In this document: in pieces, positions 1 to 9,064 of the stretch
Layout of the letters: each line of letters starts with the position of its first letter
How positions within the stretch are numbered: position 1 is the stretch's first letter
From: Paenibacillus xylanexedens
GTDB lineage: Bacteria > Bacillota > Bacilli > Paenibacillales > Paenibacillaceae
Assembly (NCBI RefSeq): GCF_007680605.1
Contig: NZ_VEIO01000003.1
Coordinates: forward strand, 303,492-367,491
Reading direction: 5' to 3'
Length of the DNA: 64,000 bases
The notes under the pieces: generated by a model
What the model was told of the DNA's origin: nothing
The model's database searches: none
What the model saw: only the letters and a program-made list of their open reading frames with translations
Program-made: the position numbers and the translations under genes

Positions 1-364
1 TAAAGTCATTGAGTCCGTTATCTTCCAGCATGGCTGCCTTGTCGCCATATTCCTTGATAATGTGCTGGTCACCCCAATTACATAGTGCGGTCAGAATGGG
101 CTCTAAACTCCGGCCGTATTCACTTAATTCATACTCTACCTTGGGCGGTACCTGATTGTACACGATTCTTTTTACGATACCGTCATTCTCCAGCTCCCGC
201 AGCTGCTGCGTTAACATTTTCTGGGTGATTGCGGGCATAATACGCTTTAAATCACTCGTTCTTTTCTTTCCATGCGTCAGGTGACAAAGAATAACACACT
301 TCCATTTGCCGCCAATAACCTCCAGCGTTGCTTCAACAGATATATTATATTTTTTGCGCTCCAT
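1..364 (-). CDS. HxlR-family transcriptional regulator (3' end cut by window)
   Basis: The minus-strand frame from ATG at 364 stays open to base 1 (121 codons), so only the extreme C-terminus is missing. A GGAGGAAG ribosome site precedes the ATG. The translation has the HxlR winged-helix pattern: IGGKWK near residues 17-22, LTQQLRELE near 71-79 and PPKVEYELSEYG near 92-103. Family members are small dimeric repressors or activators that often respond to electrophile or redox stress. It is divergent from the MFS exporter at 533, and the gap holds GTAC-rich repeats that suit its operator. Control of that exporter is inferred from the divergent layout and the known habit of the family. The inducer cannot be read from the sequence. 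Confidence 0.88.
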   Translation of the reverse strand, partial: MERKKYNISVEATLEVIGGKWKCVILCHLTHGKKRTSDLKRIMPAITQKMLTQQLRELENDGIVKRIVYNQVPPKVEYELSEYGRSLEPILTALCNWGDQHIIKEYGDKAAMLEDNGLNDF

Positions 365-422
365 TGTCGTCTTCCTCCCTAATGAATCTAGTTTTTGCCC
401 CCGTTCACGCTACTATATAGGC

Positions 423-463
423 ACTAAAAAGTACGTAGGGTACTAAAAAGTACGTACTGTTCA
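423..463. promoter_or_regulatory. Putative HxlR operator: tandem GTAC-rich repeats
   Basis: Two exact copies of ACTAAAAAGTACGTA (423-437 and 442-456) lie 19 bp apart. They generate overlapping inverted repeats: GTACT-AAAA-AGTAC at 440-453 and the palindrome AGTACGTACT at 449-458. They are followed by GTACTGTTCA at 454-463. The cluster sits between the divergent HxlR and MFS genes. The 12-mer ACGTACTGTTCA (452-463) recurs at 62363-62374, in front of the other HxlR gene of this window. TACT/AGTA-type operators are known for YodB/HxlR proteins. The assignment is inference. Confidence 0.55.
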
Positions 464-532
464 GGTTATACCGAATAATTCATAATAGCATTTGCCGGTA
501 AGCAAATCTACATTCTAGGAGTTGAACAGGAC

Positions 533-1747
533 ATGCATCATGAGACAAAACACAGCACTTGGGCGCTACTGGCACTGGCAATCAGCGCTTTTGCCATCGG
601 TACGACGGAGTTCATCAGTGTAGGACTCTTGCCCCTGATCGCAAATGATCTTCATATTAGCGTATCGTCAGCAGGGCTGACCGTTACCATATATGCTCTG
701 GGCGTGATGTTTGGTGCACCAATCCTGACATCACTTACATCGGCCATATCACGCAAAACGTTGCTACTCGCAATCATGTTGGTTTTTATTGCCGGTAACA
801 CCTTGGCATCATTATCAACCGGGATTACCGTACTACTCATTGCACGAGTCATATCCGCTCTCTCACATGGCTTGTTCATGTCGATTGGCTCCACCATAGC
901 GGCTGATCTGGTACCGGAAGGCCGCAGAGCAAGTGCTATTGCCACGATGTTCTCGGGACTGACCATTGCAACGGTAACCGGTGTGCCTATCGGTACATTC
1001 GTAGGCCAAAATGTTGGCTGGCGGGCAGCCTTTATCCTGATTGCAGCCGTTGGCATTCTTGCTTTGGTTGCTAACTTGTTGCTTGTGCCCTCAACGTTAC
1101 AACGTGGTACACGTACAATCTTTCGGGATCAGGTGAAACTCGTAACAGGCGGTCGCCTAATGCTTGCTTTTACCATCACAGCCGTAGGCTACGGAGGCAC
1201 ATTCGTTGTATTCACGTACTTATCTCCGTTATTGCATGATATCAGCGGTTATTCGGAGCAAACGATCGCTTTCATTTTGCTGCTGTATGGTATTGCCATC
1301 GCCATTGGTAATGTGATTGGCGGCAAGGCAGCCAACCGGAATCCATTAAAGTCACTTCTTGTCATGTTCATTGTGCAGACCATGATCCTGGGCATTCTGT
1401 ACTTCACCGTTCCATTCCAATGGGCGGCACTAGTGACCATCATGGGCATGGGGCTTCTTGCTTTTATGAACGTGCCTGGTCTTCAGATGATTGTGGTCAC
1501 ATTGGCAGAACGAATTGCACCGCAAGCCAAAGATGTCGCGTCAGCTTTTAATATCGCTGCGTTTAACGGGGGTATTGCTATAGGCGCCTATCTTGGCGGA
1601 GTCGTGAATGACTCCATTGGTTTGATCCATACCACCTGGGTCGGTGCATTAATGGTGCTCATTGCGGCAATCCTGACGATATGGGCACAGCATCTTGAAC
1701 AGCAAGTTACGACAAACTCAGACAGGTTGAAACCAAACGTTGTTTAA
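533..1747 (+). CDS. MFS transporter, DHA1 family (AraJ/YdhP-like drug exporter)
   Basis: The 404-residue protein is hydrophobic throughout, consistent with 12 TM segments. It begins with the TTEFISVGLLP motif near residues 24-35 that marks the DHA1 drug-proton antiporters of the AraJ/YdhP/PbuE group. It lies in the inner membrane and probably exports small hydrophobic compounds or sugars in exchange for protons; the substrate is unknown. AGGAG at 517-521 supports the ATG at 533. It is divergent from an HxlR regulator with GTAC-rich repeats between them, which suggests stress-inducible expression. The aldo/keto reductase begins 208 bp downstream and may share the response, but no common transcript can be shown. 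Confidence 0.85.
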   Translation: MHHETKHSTWALLALAISAFAIGTTEFISVGLLPLIANDLHISVSSAGLTVTIYALGVMFGAPILTSLTSAISRKTLLLAIMLVFIAGNTLASLSTGITVLLIARVISALSHGLFMSIGSTIAADLVPEGRRASAIATMFSGLTIATVTGVPIGTFVGQNVGWRAAFILIAAVGILALVANLLLVPSTLQRGTRTIFRDQVKLVTGGRLMLAFTITAVGYGGTFVVFTYLSPLLHDISGYSEQTIAFILLLYGIAIAIGNVIGGKAANRNPLKSLLVMFIVQTMILGILYFTVPFQWAALVTIMGMGLLAFMNVPGLQMIVVTLAERIAPQAKDVASAFNIAAFNGGIAIGAYLGGVVNDSIGLIHTTWVGALMVLIAAILTIWAQHLEQQVTTNSDRLKPNVV

Positions 1748-1955
1748 AGTTTGATCTGGAAGAAAAGTACCTTTCTCGTTATAGATCAGAGACCGTTAGA
1801 ATGCATATCTGGTCTCATATTATATATCGACAGACTATATACGTTACTATATAGGTTGCGCGTTATTTGATCTAGTATGATTTAATTTTGTATCATGAAT
1901 TGTTGGCAATTTAACTCTATATGGAAATATAAACAGATTTCAAGGAGGATTTCTC

Positions 1956-2804
1956 ATGACAATAGCAAAAAATCTACAATCGACAACAACATTACACAAC
2001 GGTGTTCACATGCCTTGGTTTGGCCTGGGCGTATTCAAGGTCCAAGAGGGATCAGAACTGATCGAGGCGGTAAAAAGTGCAATCAAACACGGTTACCGCA
2101 GTATCGACACAGCGGCGATCTACGGCAATGAAGCCGGAGTTGGACAAGCCATTGCTGAAGCATTGCAAGAGAACGGGTTAAAGCGCGAGGACCTGTTTAT
2201 TACCTCCAAGGTATGGAATGCCGACCTTGGATATTCGGAAACCCTTGCCGCATTTGAAACCACAATGAACAAGCTGGGATTGGAATACCTGGATCTATAC
2301 CTGATTCACTGGCCCAAAGCCGGTAAATACAAGGGTGCATGGAAAGCCATGGAGGAACTGTACGCAACAGGCCGAATCCGTGCAATTGGCGTAAGTAATT
2401 TTCAGATTCATCACCTGCAGGATCTGATGCAGGATGCACAAGTGAAACCGATGGTCAACCAAGTGGAGTACCATCCCCGTCTAACACAGGACGAGCTGCG
2501 AGCATTCTGCAAGCAGCATGGCATTCAGCTTGAAGCCTGGTCACCGCTAATGCAAGGTGAACTGCTGGACAATCCAGTACTAGCAGAGATCGCTGCATCC
2601 AAAGGTAAATCTATCGCACAGGTAATCCTTCGCTGGGATCTGCAGAATGGTGTTGTAACCATTCCGAAATCGACCAAAGAGCAGCGAATTATCGAGAATG
2701 CGGCCATTTTTGACTTTACGCTGTCCACGGAAGAGATGGAACGGATCAGCTCCCTTAACGAGAATGTGCGGGTAGGTCCAGACCCGGATAACTTTGATTT
2801 CTAA
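1956..2804 (+). CDS. Aldo/keto reductase (AKR5-like, NADPH-dependent)
   Basis: The 282-residue protein is a TIM-barrel oxidoreductase that reduces aldehydes and ketones such as 2,5-diketo-D-gluconate or methylglyoxal with NADPH. The catalytic tetrad is visible: Asp51 and Tyr56 (DTAAIYGNE), Lys85 (TSKVWN) and His118 (LIHWP). The family signature GVSNF follows near residue 148, and IPKST near 229-233 belongs to the NADPH-binding region. Full family length. AAGGAGG at 1942-1948 fixes the start. Proximity to the HxlR/MFS pair suggests a detoxification module, which is inference. A terminator-like hairpin follows at 2841. Confidence 0.92.
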   Translation: MTIAKNLQSTTTLHNGVHMPWFGLGVFKVQEGSELIEAVKSAIKHGYRSIDTAAIYGNEAGVGQAIAEALQENGLKREDLFITSKVWNADLGYSETLAAFETTMNKLGLEYLDLYLIHWPKAGKYKGAWKAMEELYATGRIRAIGVSNFQIHHLQDLMQDAQVKPMVNQVEYHPRLTQDELRAFCKQHGIQLEAWSPLMQGELLDNPVLAEIAASKGKSIAQVILRWDLQNGVVTIPKSTKEQRIIENAAIFDFTLSTEEMERISSLNENVRVGPDPDNFDF

Positions 2805-2837
2805 TTCGATAAGTTAAAATAACACCACTAACCTCTC

Positions 2838-2874
2838 AAACAAAGTCGATTATTTATCTATCGGCTTTGTTTTT
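2838..2874. terminator. Bidirectional terminator between aldo/keto reductase and spo0E-like gene
   Basis: The hairpin CAAAGTCGAT (2841-2850) / ATCGGCTTTG (about 2860-2869) is followed by TTTTT. It lies 37 bp after the reductase and overlaps the end of the convergent spo0E-like ORF, so it can serve both strands. Confidence 0.7.
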
Positions 2875-3033
2875 GGTTTCTTCTTCATGATTAAACTGGT
2901 TAATGAGTTTATCCAGAATTACCGACTGCTTGATGACTTCGAGATGCAGAAATTCGTTATATTTCTTCTCCAGTTCGTACAGGCGGCTTCTAGCCCGCTC
3001 CATTCTCAACTGTATGCGTGCTCTTCTCCTCAA
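2854..3033 (-). CDS. Spo0E-like aspartyl-phosphate phosphatase (small)
   Basis: A 59-residue minus-strand ORF that is easily overlooked. Spo0E proteins dephosphorylate Spo0A~P and delay sporulation. The sequence shows two helices: RSRLYELEKKYNEF, then HLEVIKQSVILDKLINQF. The second contains S-V-I-L-D, matching the family signature SQxLD in which the Asp is essential, with one change (Val for Gln). Length is typical for the family (50-85). TTG at 3033 is preferred because AGAGGGG lies about 11 nt upstream; the internal ATG at 3003 would cut into the first helix. The basic N-terminus is unusual. It lies convergent to the aldo/keto reductase. Confidence 0.72.
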   Translation of the reverse strand: MRRRARIQLRMERARSRLYELEKKYNEFLHLEVIKQSVILDKLINQFNHEEETKNKADR

Positions 3034-3170
3034 TCAACTCAGCCCCTCTGTCACATTTCAGAACTTGACGTCAGCTATTAAAATATTAATCTAAAGGCAT
3101 AAAATGAGTTGATTTAGAGATAAAATAAGTGCTCTCTCTAGATTAAAAACCTTACCTAGCAAGCACCAAA

Positions 3171-3212
3171 GAGACTGTGTCTAAATTCCTGAACGAATTT
3201 AGACACAGTCTC
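3171..3212. terminator. Long perfect hairpin (18-bp stem)
   Basis: GAGACTGTGTCTAAATTC (3171-3188), a 6-nt loop and its exact complement (3195-3212), followed on the plus strand by TACTTTCTTTTTT. It sits between the 3' end of the pectin operon (minus) and the upstream side of the spo0E-like gene, so it most likely ends the operon transcript. The minus-strand T tract is weak. Confidence 0.6.
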
Positions 3213-3258
3213 TACTTTCTTTTTTCAAACAACAGCCAGAGGATCAACATCCCCCTAT

Positions 3259-4305
3259 TTAAATAAATGGCTTCCAGCCATCCTCCCCCGACAGAACGAG
3301 GGACAACGCATACTCTGCCGCTTCTTCGTCCGTCAGTATGTTGCACCAAGGCACGCGCACATCTGCACGTCCGGCTCCTGGCCCAGCACTTTTATATTCG
3401 GCATAATTAACCGTGGTTTCCGCTTCAACCTTGTTCCAGTTATGCCAGCCCTCCTGTTTCACATGTGCACCGAGCCAGCAGTTCAGGAAACAGACTTTGG
3501 AATGATTACGCCACGGCCTGCCCAGATACACCGATTGCGGAGGGGCATTGCTGGTCAGATCACATTCGATAAACACATAACCGTAACGAACATCTTCTGG
3601 TGTAGAGGCGGCTGTGATCCACCCATTGACTTGTCCTTCTGCAACCTCCGCTTCCGTCAAGCGACTCTTCGTGAATATCTCACAACCCTTGAACACGACC
3701 GTAGCCGAGCCAAAAATAAAGTCGATATCTCCTTCGATATAACAATCCTCGAAGTACTGTCTTAACTTCCTGCGCTCCGCACCGTCACGCGGCCCGCCAA
3801 AATAACTGCGATCCAGCGGTTGCTCAGGCAACGGTCCGGTAAAGATCGTATCCTGATGACCGATAAAACGACATCCGCGGAACACAGCGCGATCCCCATC
3901 CACATAGACTGCCAGCGCCTGTCCTACCTCGCTACCCGGCCCAGCCGAATTCACGAAAGAGATGCCTTCCGCCTTGAAATCATCAGCCCCGATAAACGCC
4001 GTGTACGAATGGAATGTATGATACTGTGAACCGTCGGGAAATCGCTTGAGCGCATGGTCATCATAGGTGATGATCGTCTGCTCGGCGCCCTCACCAATCA
4101 GATGGATGCCCGGCTTATCCATGTGTAGCTTCTCAACATACACGCCGGCCTTCACTCGGATCGGAAGGCCGTGAGTACCATGATCTGGATGAGCATCCAC
4201 TGCCTCCTGAATGGTTGTATAATCTCCTGATCCGTCAGAAGCAACCGTAATACAGGGAGCAGATGACTCCAACACGAGATCCGCTGCCGAGCGCTGCTCC
4301 GTCAT
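3259..4305 (-). CDS. Pectin methylesterase (CE8), cytoplasmic type
   Basis: The 348-residue protein removes methyl esters from galacturonate residues. It shows the parallel beta-helix CE8 motifs: Gln130 in EVGQALA, Asp152 in GHQDT, Asp195 in DIDFIFG and Arg263/Trp265 in LGRPW. The two aspartates are the catalytic pair. No signal peptide is present, so it probably acts inside the cell on imported oligogalacturonides rather than on polymeric pectin. Its ATG overlaps the stop of the GH105 gene (ATGA), indicating translational coupling as the last gene of the pectin operon. Confidence 0.93.
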   Translation of the reverse strand: MTEQRSAADLVLESSAPCITVASDGSGDYTTIQEAVDAHPDHGTHGLPIRVKAGVYVEKLHMDKPGIHLIGEGAEQTIITYDDHALKRFPDGSQYHTFHSYTAFIGADDFKAEGISFVNSAGPGSEVGQALAVYVDGDRAVFRGCRFIGHQDTIFTGPLPEQPLDRSYFGGPRDGAERRKLRQYFEDCYIEGDIDFIFGSATVVFKGCEIFTKSRLTEAEVAEGQVNGWITAASTPEDVRYGYVFIECDLTSNAPPQSVYLGRPWRNHSKVCFLNCWLGAHVKQEGWHNWNKVEAETTVNYAEYKSAGPGAGRADVRVPWCNILTDEEAAEYALSLVLSGEDGWKPFI

Positions 4306-5414
4306 GGCAAACGCTCCATTTCCAGTGCGGCCAGCAACAATGGAGCGACACCCATAAAGGAATCGCTTACAATTGCCTCGCTGACATAGTAGCCGTACGA
4401 GCCATCACGATCCAGACTCAATCCTGCTCCGTGGCAGATGCCGTTCAACCGAACACCTTCGTTGGTCTCCTCCATTAACTTGGACGTAAGTCCTTCCCAA
4501 CCTTTTTCGGCCGCGGTTCTGAAGTGAGGTTCCAGATAACGCAAACGCACACCTTTGGCAATTGCATATACAAACATGCTTGAGCCTGAAGCTTCCAGAT
4601 AGTTTCCTTTGCGGAACCCTTGATCCAGCACCTGGAACCATAGTCCGCTCTCCTGCTCTTGTACTCGTACCAAGGCGTTACACATCCGCTCAAAGATGCC
4701 AATAATCGTCCCCCGTTTAGGATGATTCAGCGGGAAATGTTCGACACTATCCACAATGGCCATGGCATACCAGCCCATAGCTCGGCTCCAGAAGTGCGGG
4801 GAACATCCGGTCAGGGAATCGGCCCAAATCTGCTCCTTAGACTCATCCCAGCCGTGGTATAACAGCCCGGTTCGCGGATCGCGCGTCTGGCGTTCAATCA
4901 GTAAAATTTGATGAGCTACCTCATCAAATAACTCGGGACGCTGAAACGTCTTCGCATATTGAGAGAGAAAAGGAGAAGACATGTACAGTCCATCCAGCCA
5001 CATCTGGAACGGATAGATTTTTTTATGCCAGAAGCCACCCTCTGATGTGCGAGGCTGCCCTGCCAGTTGCGCAGCGAGCAGATGAGCCGCCTCCGCATAG
5101 CGCCCATCCTTGGCATCGTCCAGTAACGCAAACAGGTTCTTTCCTTGGTTAATCTGATCCAGATTATATTCCTCCAGGGAGTAGGTACCGATAGAGCCAT
5201 CTGGTTGTACATACAGATCCATATGTCTTTTCATAAAATCGATATATTCCTGCTTGTTATACTCTTCTCCTGTTCGTGCCATAGCCATTAACGTCATGCC
5301 CTCCACATATGCCCATCGTCCTGAAGGGAATGCATGGAAGCCATCCTCGTTACATTGTTTCATGATTGTAGCTGCAATTCGCTCAGACCAGGATAACTGC
5401 GTCTGTACCTGCAT
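4302..5414 (-). CDS. Unsaturated rhamnogalacturonyl hydrolase (GH105, YesR/YteR-like)
   Basis: The 370-residue (alpha/alpha)6 barrel enzyme releases unsaturated galacturonate from the rhamnogalacturonan or oligogalacturonide fragments left by lyases. Residues matching the catalytic pair of YteR (D88/D143) are Asp86 in EYNLDQIN and Asp141 in FQMWLDGLYM. No signal peptide is present, so it acts in the cytoplasm on imported disaccharides. The start at 5414 is set by TAGGAGG seven bases upstream; a longer frame to 5453 lacks a ribosome site. It lies 55 bp after the LacI regulator and overlaps the pectin methylesterase by 4 nt. Confidence 0.93.
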   Translation of the reverse strand: MQVQTQLSWSERIAATIMKQCNEDGFHAFPSGRWAYVEGMTLMAMARTGEEYNKQEYIDFMKRHMDLYVQPDGSIGTYSLEEYNLDQINQGKNLFALLDDAKDGRYAEAAHLLAAQLAGQPRTSEGGFWHKKIYPFQMWLDGLYMSSPFLSQYAKTFQRPELFDEVAHQILLIERQTRDPRTGLLYHGWDESKEQIWADSLTGCSPHFWSRAMGWYAMAIVDSVEHFPLNHPKRGTIIGIFERMCNALVRVQEQESGLWFQVLDQGFRKGNYLEASGSSMFVYAIAKGVRLRYLEPHFRTAAEKGWEGLTSKLMEETNEGVRLNGICHGAGLSLDRDGSYGYYVSEAIVSDSFMGVAPLLLAALEMERLP

Positions 5415-5469
5415 CGCGTTACCTCCTAGTAGTTTATATTGGTTCAAATGCAATCACGTGAAGCCGGCA

Positions 5470-6438
5470 TTACTGCCGGCACGTTGCTGTTGAATTACGC
5501 AGATTCAGCTTCGGCTGGATAATTACCGGCACATCTACTTGCTCGTCACGAATCAGGGATACGATGAGCTCTGCCGCCTGAGCGGCCAGTTCATCCAGCG
5601 GTGGACCAATGGTGGTCAATGCCACTTCGGCATACTGCATATCCGGCAGATCGTCGTAACCGATAATCGAGATATCACGCGGTACGCTGTAGCCCGCTTC
5701 GAGCAACGCCCGAAGCGCTCCCCGTGTTACGAGGTTGTTCAAGCCGATAAATGCCGTGGGAGACTCCGCTCCAAATGTATAGTTCCGAATCGCGAAATAC
5801 CCGTCCTCCCACGAAGAATGCGCGGGCAATACATCGTCCTCATTAAAAGTCAGTCCCGTGCGTTGCAATGCTTCCCGATAACCCTCCAGCTTCACATGCT
5901 GCGAGTTACCGATGAATCCAATTCGGCTGTGACCGAGTGATTTCAGATGCTCCACTGCCTTGTACAGCCCCTCCTTACGATCAATCTTAATGTAAGGAGA
6001 GTTCGGGGCTTCATCTGTACCGAGTACAAAACACGGCATGTTCAGGGTCGCAAACTTTTTCCAGAATGCATCCCGGTTGTCCAGCGCATAGTCCCACAGA
6101 ATACAACCATCGACACGCAGCTGGCTGAACACGTCCACACCGTCATCGGCAACAACCAGAATCATCTGATATCCTCGCTTCTTCAGCTCGGTATGCAGGT
6201 TGCCGGAAATGTTCGAGAACAATGGATTGCTCAGTTCGTCCAGCACAAAACCGATGATATTGCTTCTGCCGGTGGAGAGCTGCCGGGCCAGCATATTTTT
6301 CCGGTATTGGTGTTTCTCCGCTACCGCTAACACCTTCTGCTTGGTCGCCGGTTTGATCCGGGGATCGTCATTCAGTGCTTTCGATACCGTGCTGTAGCTC
6401 ACCCCCGCCAGTTTGGCTATATCTTTAATGGTAATCAA
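5470..6438 (-). CDS. LacI-family transcriptional regulator of the pectin operon
   Basis: The 322-residue protein starts with the LacI helix-turn-helix (TIKDIAKLAGVSYSTVSKAL, residues 3-22) and hinge, then a periplasmic-binding-protein-like effector domain. TTG at 6438 is the start, since the HTH begins at once and AGAGGT lies upstream. It sits inside the operon between the binding protein and GH105 genes, so it is probably autoregulated. The likely targets are two palindromes centred on CG at 10007-10024 and 10183-10200, because LacI-family operators have that central CG. The effector is presumably an oligosaccharide or sugar acid from pectin; this is inference. Confidence 0.88.
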   Translation of the reverse strand: MITIKDIAKLAGVSYSTVSKALNDDPRIKPATKQKVLAVAEKHQYRKNMLARQLSTGRSNIIGFVLDELSNPLFSNISGNLHTELKKRGYQMILVVADDGVDVFSQLRVDGCILWDYALDNRDAFWKKFATLNMPCFVLGTDEAPNSPYIKIDRKEGLYKAVEHLKSLGHSRIGFIGNSQHVKLEGYREALQRTGLTFNEDDVLPAHSSWEDGYFAIRNYTFGAESPTAFIGLNNLVTRGALRALLEAGYSVPRDISIIGYDDLPDMQYAEVALTTIGPPLDELAAQAAELIVSLIRDEQVDVPVIIQPKLNLRNSTATCRQ

Positions 6439-6476
6439 ATTGAATCAACACCTCTCATATGCCTGAAACCTGTTTC

Positions 6477-8072
6477 TTATTTCTGTGCAGCTTTATAACG
6501 ATCGTATTGTGCCTGTCTGCCTGCGATCACCTGTTCAACGTTCATGCTTTTTAGTGTCTCGATGTACTTGTCGAACTGATCCAGACTTGCATCACCGCTA
6601 ATAAACTTGAAGTTCATCTCTTCTACGTATGTGGTGATGTCAGGCATCGACATACTCTCTACGCTCGCTTCATCCGGCAAAGCATACACAAACGGGAACG
6701 GTTCACGCACATATTTCTCTAATTCTTTGTCCAGCTTCGCATGCCACGGTGCAACGATCGAGTCCGCTGAATCCGTGGACTGGATGTTTGGCAAGTTAAC
6801 CGGGCCAATGCCGAGCTTCTGTATATATTCATTGTCTTTACCTTTATCCGTGAATTTCTTCACGCCGTTCTCTTCTGTATACGTATCATCCTTGATGCCC
6901 CAAGTGTAATAGGTCTGTGCTTCATCACTGACTGCATAATCCAGGAAGCGGAAAGCCAGTTCCGGATTTTTGCTATCCTTACTGATGCCGAAGATACCAC
7001 TAACCGGTGTACGTCCAATGTAGAACTGGTCTCCGTGCGGCCCTTTTAATGGCAGAATGCCTTTGATAATTGGCTCTTCCGGCTTGTAATCCTTGAAGAG
7101 CGGGCTGTATACCATCGACATATACCAGCTGAAATTAAACGTCGCTCCGGTTACGTCCTGCGAGATCCGTGAAGTAACCTGGTCGCTTGTGGTACTCGCG
7201 TAGTCCACCCCAAGCAGGCCTTCCTTGTATAGACCGTTCAAGTACGTCAGGTATTCCTTGTAGGCCGGCTCATAGTAGCTGAAGTGCACTTTGCCTTGAT
7301 CGTCTGCATAGAAATTGTTCGATAAATCCAGTCCAAAGGCGGGACCGAAGGCCATCGGCACAAACTTCGATTCCATGGACAATGGAATTTCATCCGCTTT
7401 GCCGTTGCCGTTAGGGTCATCCGTTTTAAATTTGCGCAGCATCGCCGTGAACTCATCGAGCGTGGTTGGCTCGGATAATCCCAGCTTTTTGAGCCAACGC
7501 TCATTCACCATGAATACAGGCATGTAGTTGCGCGTCAGCGTCTGCTGCGGAACATAATACATTTTACCATCTGGCGTCGTTAAACTGGCTTTTACGGATG
7601 GCGACTTTTCATATATTTTTTTGAGATTGACGCCATATTTCTCTACCAGATCATTAATCGGAATGAACAGACCACTGTTAATGTACTTCATTAATTGATC
7701 CTGATCCGGCAGATACACGATATCCGGGAGTCCTGTTCCGGCAGCCAGTCTTGGATTCACCGCATCAGCATAGTTTTGAGGAGGGATCAGATCCCAATCG
7801 ACTTTTACACCCGCATTGCTCTCGATTTTCTTAACGATCGCTGCGGTGGACAAATCCACGTTTGTCGTCCACGCGTTCGTTGCCAGGATGGACAGCTTCG
7901 CGTCCGGTTGATCCGTTACTGGCCCAGCGCCTGTATAATTAAAGGCTTTTTCTGTACTCTCAGGTGTCTTCCCCGCATCGGTTCCTGCACCTGTTCCCCC
8001 GCTGCAACCTGCCAAACTGATCGCAAGTATCGCTGCAATTACACTTTTTCTTCCTGCCCCTTTGACTTTCAT
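6477..8072 (-). CDS. Extracellular solute-binding lipoprotein (LipO/YtcQ-like)
   Basis: The 531-residue protein has a lipoprotein signal ending in the lipobox SLAGC (Cys23) and a long mature part typical of the LplA/YtcQ family (about 500 residues), which captures oligosaccharides for ABC import. It would be tethered outside the membrane. AAGGAGG precedes the ATG. It follows two permease genes and precedes LacI, GH105 and pectin methylesterase genes, so the ligand is probably an unsaturated rhamnogalacturonan or oligogalacturonan fragment, as for B. subtilis YtcQ-YteP-YtcP. No ATPase gene is in the operon; a multitask MsmX-type ATPase is expected elsewhere. Confidence 0.92.
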   Translation of the reverse strand: MKVKGAGRKSVIAAILAISLAGCSGGTGAGTDAGKTPESTEKAFNYTGAGPVTDQPDAKLSILATNAWTTNVDLSTAAIVKKIESNAGVKVDWDLIPPQNYADAVNPRLAAGTGLPDIVYLPDQDQLMKYINSGLFIPINDLVEKYGVNLKKIYEKSPSVKASLTTPDGKMYYVPQQTLTRNYMPVFMVNERWLKKLGLSEPTTLDEFTAMLRKFKTDDPNGNGKADEIPLSMESKFVPMAFGPAFGLDLSNNFYADDQGKVHFSYYEPAYKEYLTYLNGLYKEGLLGVDYASTTSDQVTSRISQDVTGATFNFSWYMSMVYSPLFKDYKPEEPIIKGILPLKGPHGDQFYIGRTPVSGIFGISKDSKNPELAFRFLDYAVSDEAQTYYTWGIKDDTYTEENGVKKFTDKGKDNEYIQKLGIGPVNLPNIQSTDSADSIVAPWHAKLDKELEKYVREPFPFVYALPDEASVESMSMPDITTYVEEMNFKFISGDASLDQFDKYIETLKSMNVEQVIAGRQAQYDRYKAAQK

Positions 8073-8153
8073 CCATCATTCCTCCTTGGTATGAACCCTC
8101 TTGAACTCCCTTGAATGACTTGCTTGAATGACTGTGGTGCTTGGTAATGCAAT

Positions 8154-9035
8154 CTATCCTTTCACGGCTCCGAGGGTAATCCCTTTAACGAAGTACCGTT
8201 GGATAAACGGGTAGATCATCACGATCGGCAAAATGCTGACCACGATGGATACGTAACGAACTTGCAGCGTAGAAACCGCCAGCGCTCCGGATGTCATGGT
8301 ACCGCCCATCTTCTGCATGACCTCTGGCGAAGCCATGATCAGCACCCTTCGCAGGAACATCTGGAGCGGCTGCATATCCTGTTTGCCCAGATACAGTAAG
8401 GCCGAGAAAAAATTGTTCCAGTGGAATACGGCGTAGTACAGCGTCAGCACCGCAAGTGTAGGCTTGATAATCGGAACAGCGAGACGATACAGCATCGTTA
8501 ACTCGTTTGCACCGTCAATGCTGGCGCTTTCAAAGATTTCATTGGGAATCCCTTCAAAGGCCGAGCGGCAGATCATGACGTTGAACGTAATTACCAGTAC
8601 AGGCAGCACCATCACCCAGCGGGTATTGTACAGACCAAGCGAGGTGATCAGCATGTAGACCGGAATGAGTCCACCCGAGAAATACATGGTGAAAGCGATA
8701 AAAAAGTTCAGCTTGCGCCGCAGAAAAAACTGCTGTCTCGACAACGGGAATGCAGCAAGGCAAGTCGCTACAATGTTAAGCAGCGTACCCACAACGGTAT
8801 ACCAGACGGTGTTATAAAAGGAAACCCACAGTTCCTTGTATTGCAGTACCATCTTATATCCTGAGAGTGTGAACCCTACAGGCCAGAGCACCACTTTTTG
8901 TTTATCAATCGCATCCACCGAACTGAAGGAAATGCTGACCACATACAGGAATGGATATAGCGTGACTACAACCGCCAGAATTGTCAGCAGGTAGACAAAG
9001 ACATAGAATAATCGGTCACTTCTCGATTTTTGCAT
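8154..9035 (-). CDS. Carbohydrate ABC transporter permease (YtcP/LplC-like)
   Basis: The 293-residue integral membrane protein has about six TM segments and the MalG-type EAA loop (ESASIDGANELTMLYRLAVP, about residues 166-185) that contacts the ATPase. AAAGGAG precedes the ATG. The C-terminal GITLGAVKG is characteristic of the LplC/YtcP group. It partners with the adjacent YteP-like permease at 9065 and the lipoprotein at 6477. A 29-bp gap separates it from the first permease, consistent with one transcript. Confidence 0.92.
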   Translation of the reverse strand: MQKSRSDRLFYVFVYLLTILAVVVTLYPFLYVVSISFSSVDAIDKQKVVLWPVGFTLSGYKMVLQYKELWVSFYNTVWYTVVGTLLNIVATCLAAFPLSRQQFFLRRKLNFFIAFTMYFSGGLIPVYMLITSLGLYNTRWVMVLPVLVITFNVMICRSAFEGIPNEIFESASIDGANELTMLYRLAVPIIKPTLAVLTLYYAVFHWNNFFSALLYLGKQDMQPLQMFLRRVLIMASPEVMQKMGGTMTSGALAVSTLQVRYVSIVVSILPIVMIYPFIQRYFVKGITLGAVKG

Positions 9036-9064
9036 ACAGGCTCTCCTTTGGATCAGTGTGTGTC

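Noticed and set aside
1765..1860. Inverted repeat (GAGACC...GGTCTC) and ACTATATA-type runs between the MFS and aldo/keto reductase genes
   Set aside because: The stem is only six base pairs with a long loop and no T tract, so I cannot call a terminator or operator.
2887..3094. Two overlapping plus-strand ORFs of about 63 codons
   Set aside because: They are antisense shadows of the spo0E-like gene, with no ribosome site and a biased composition.
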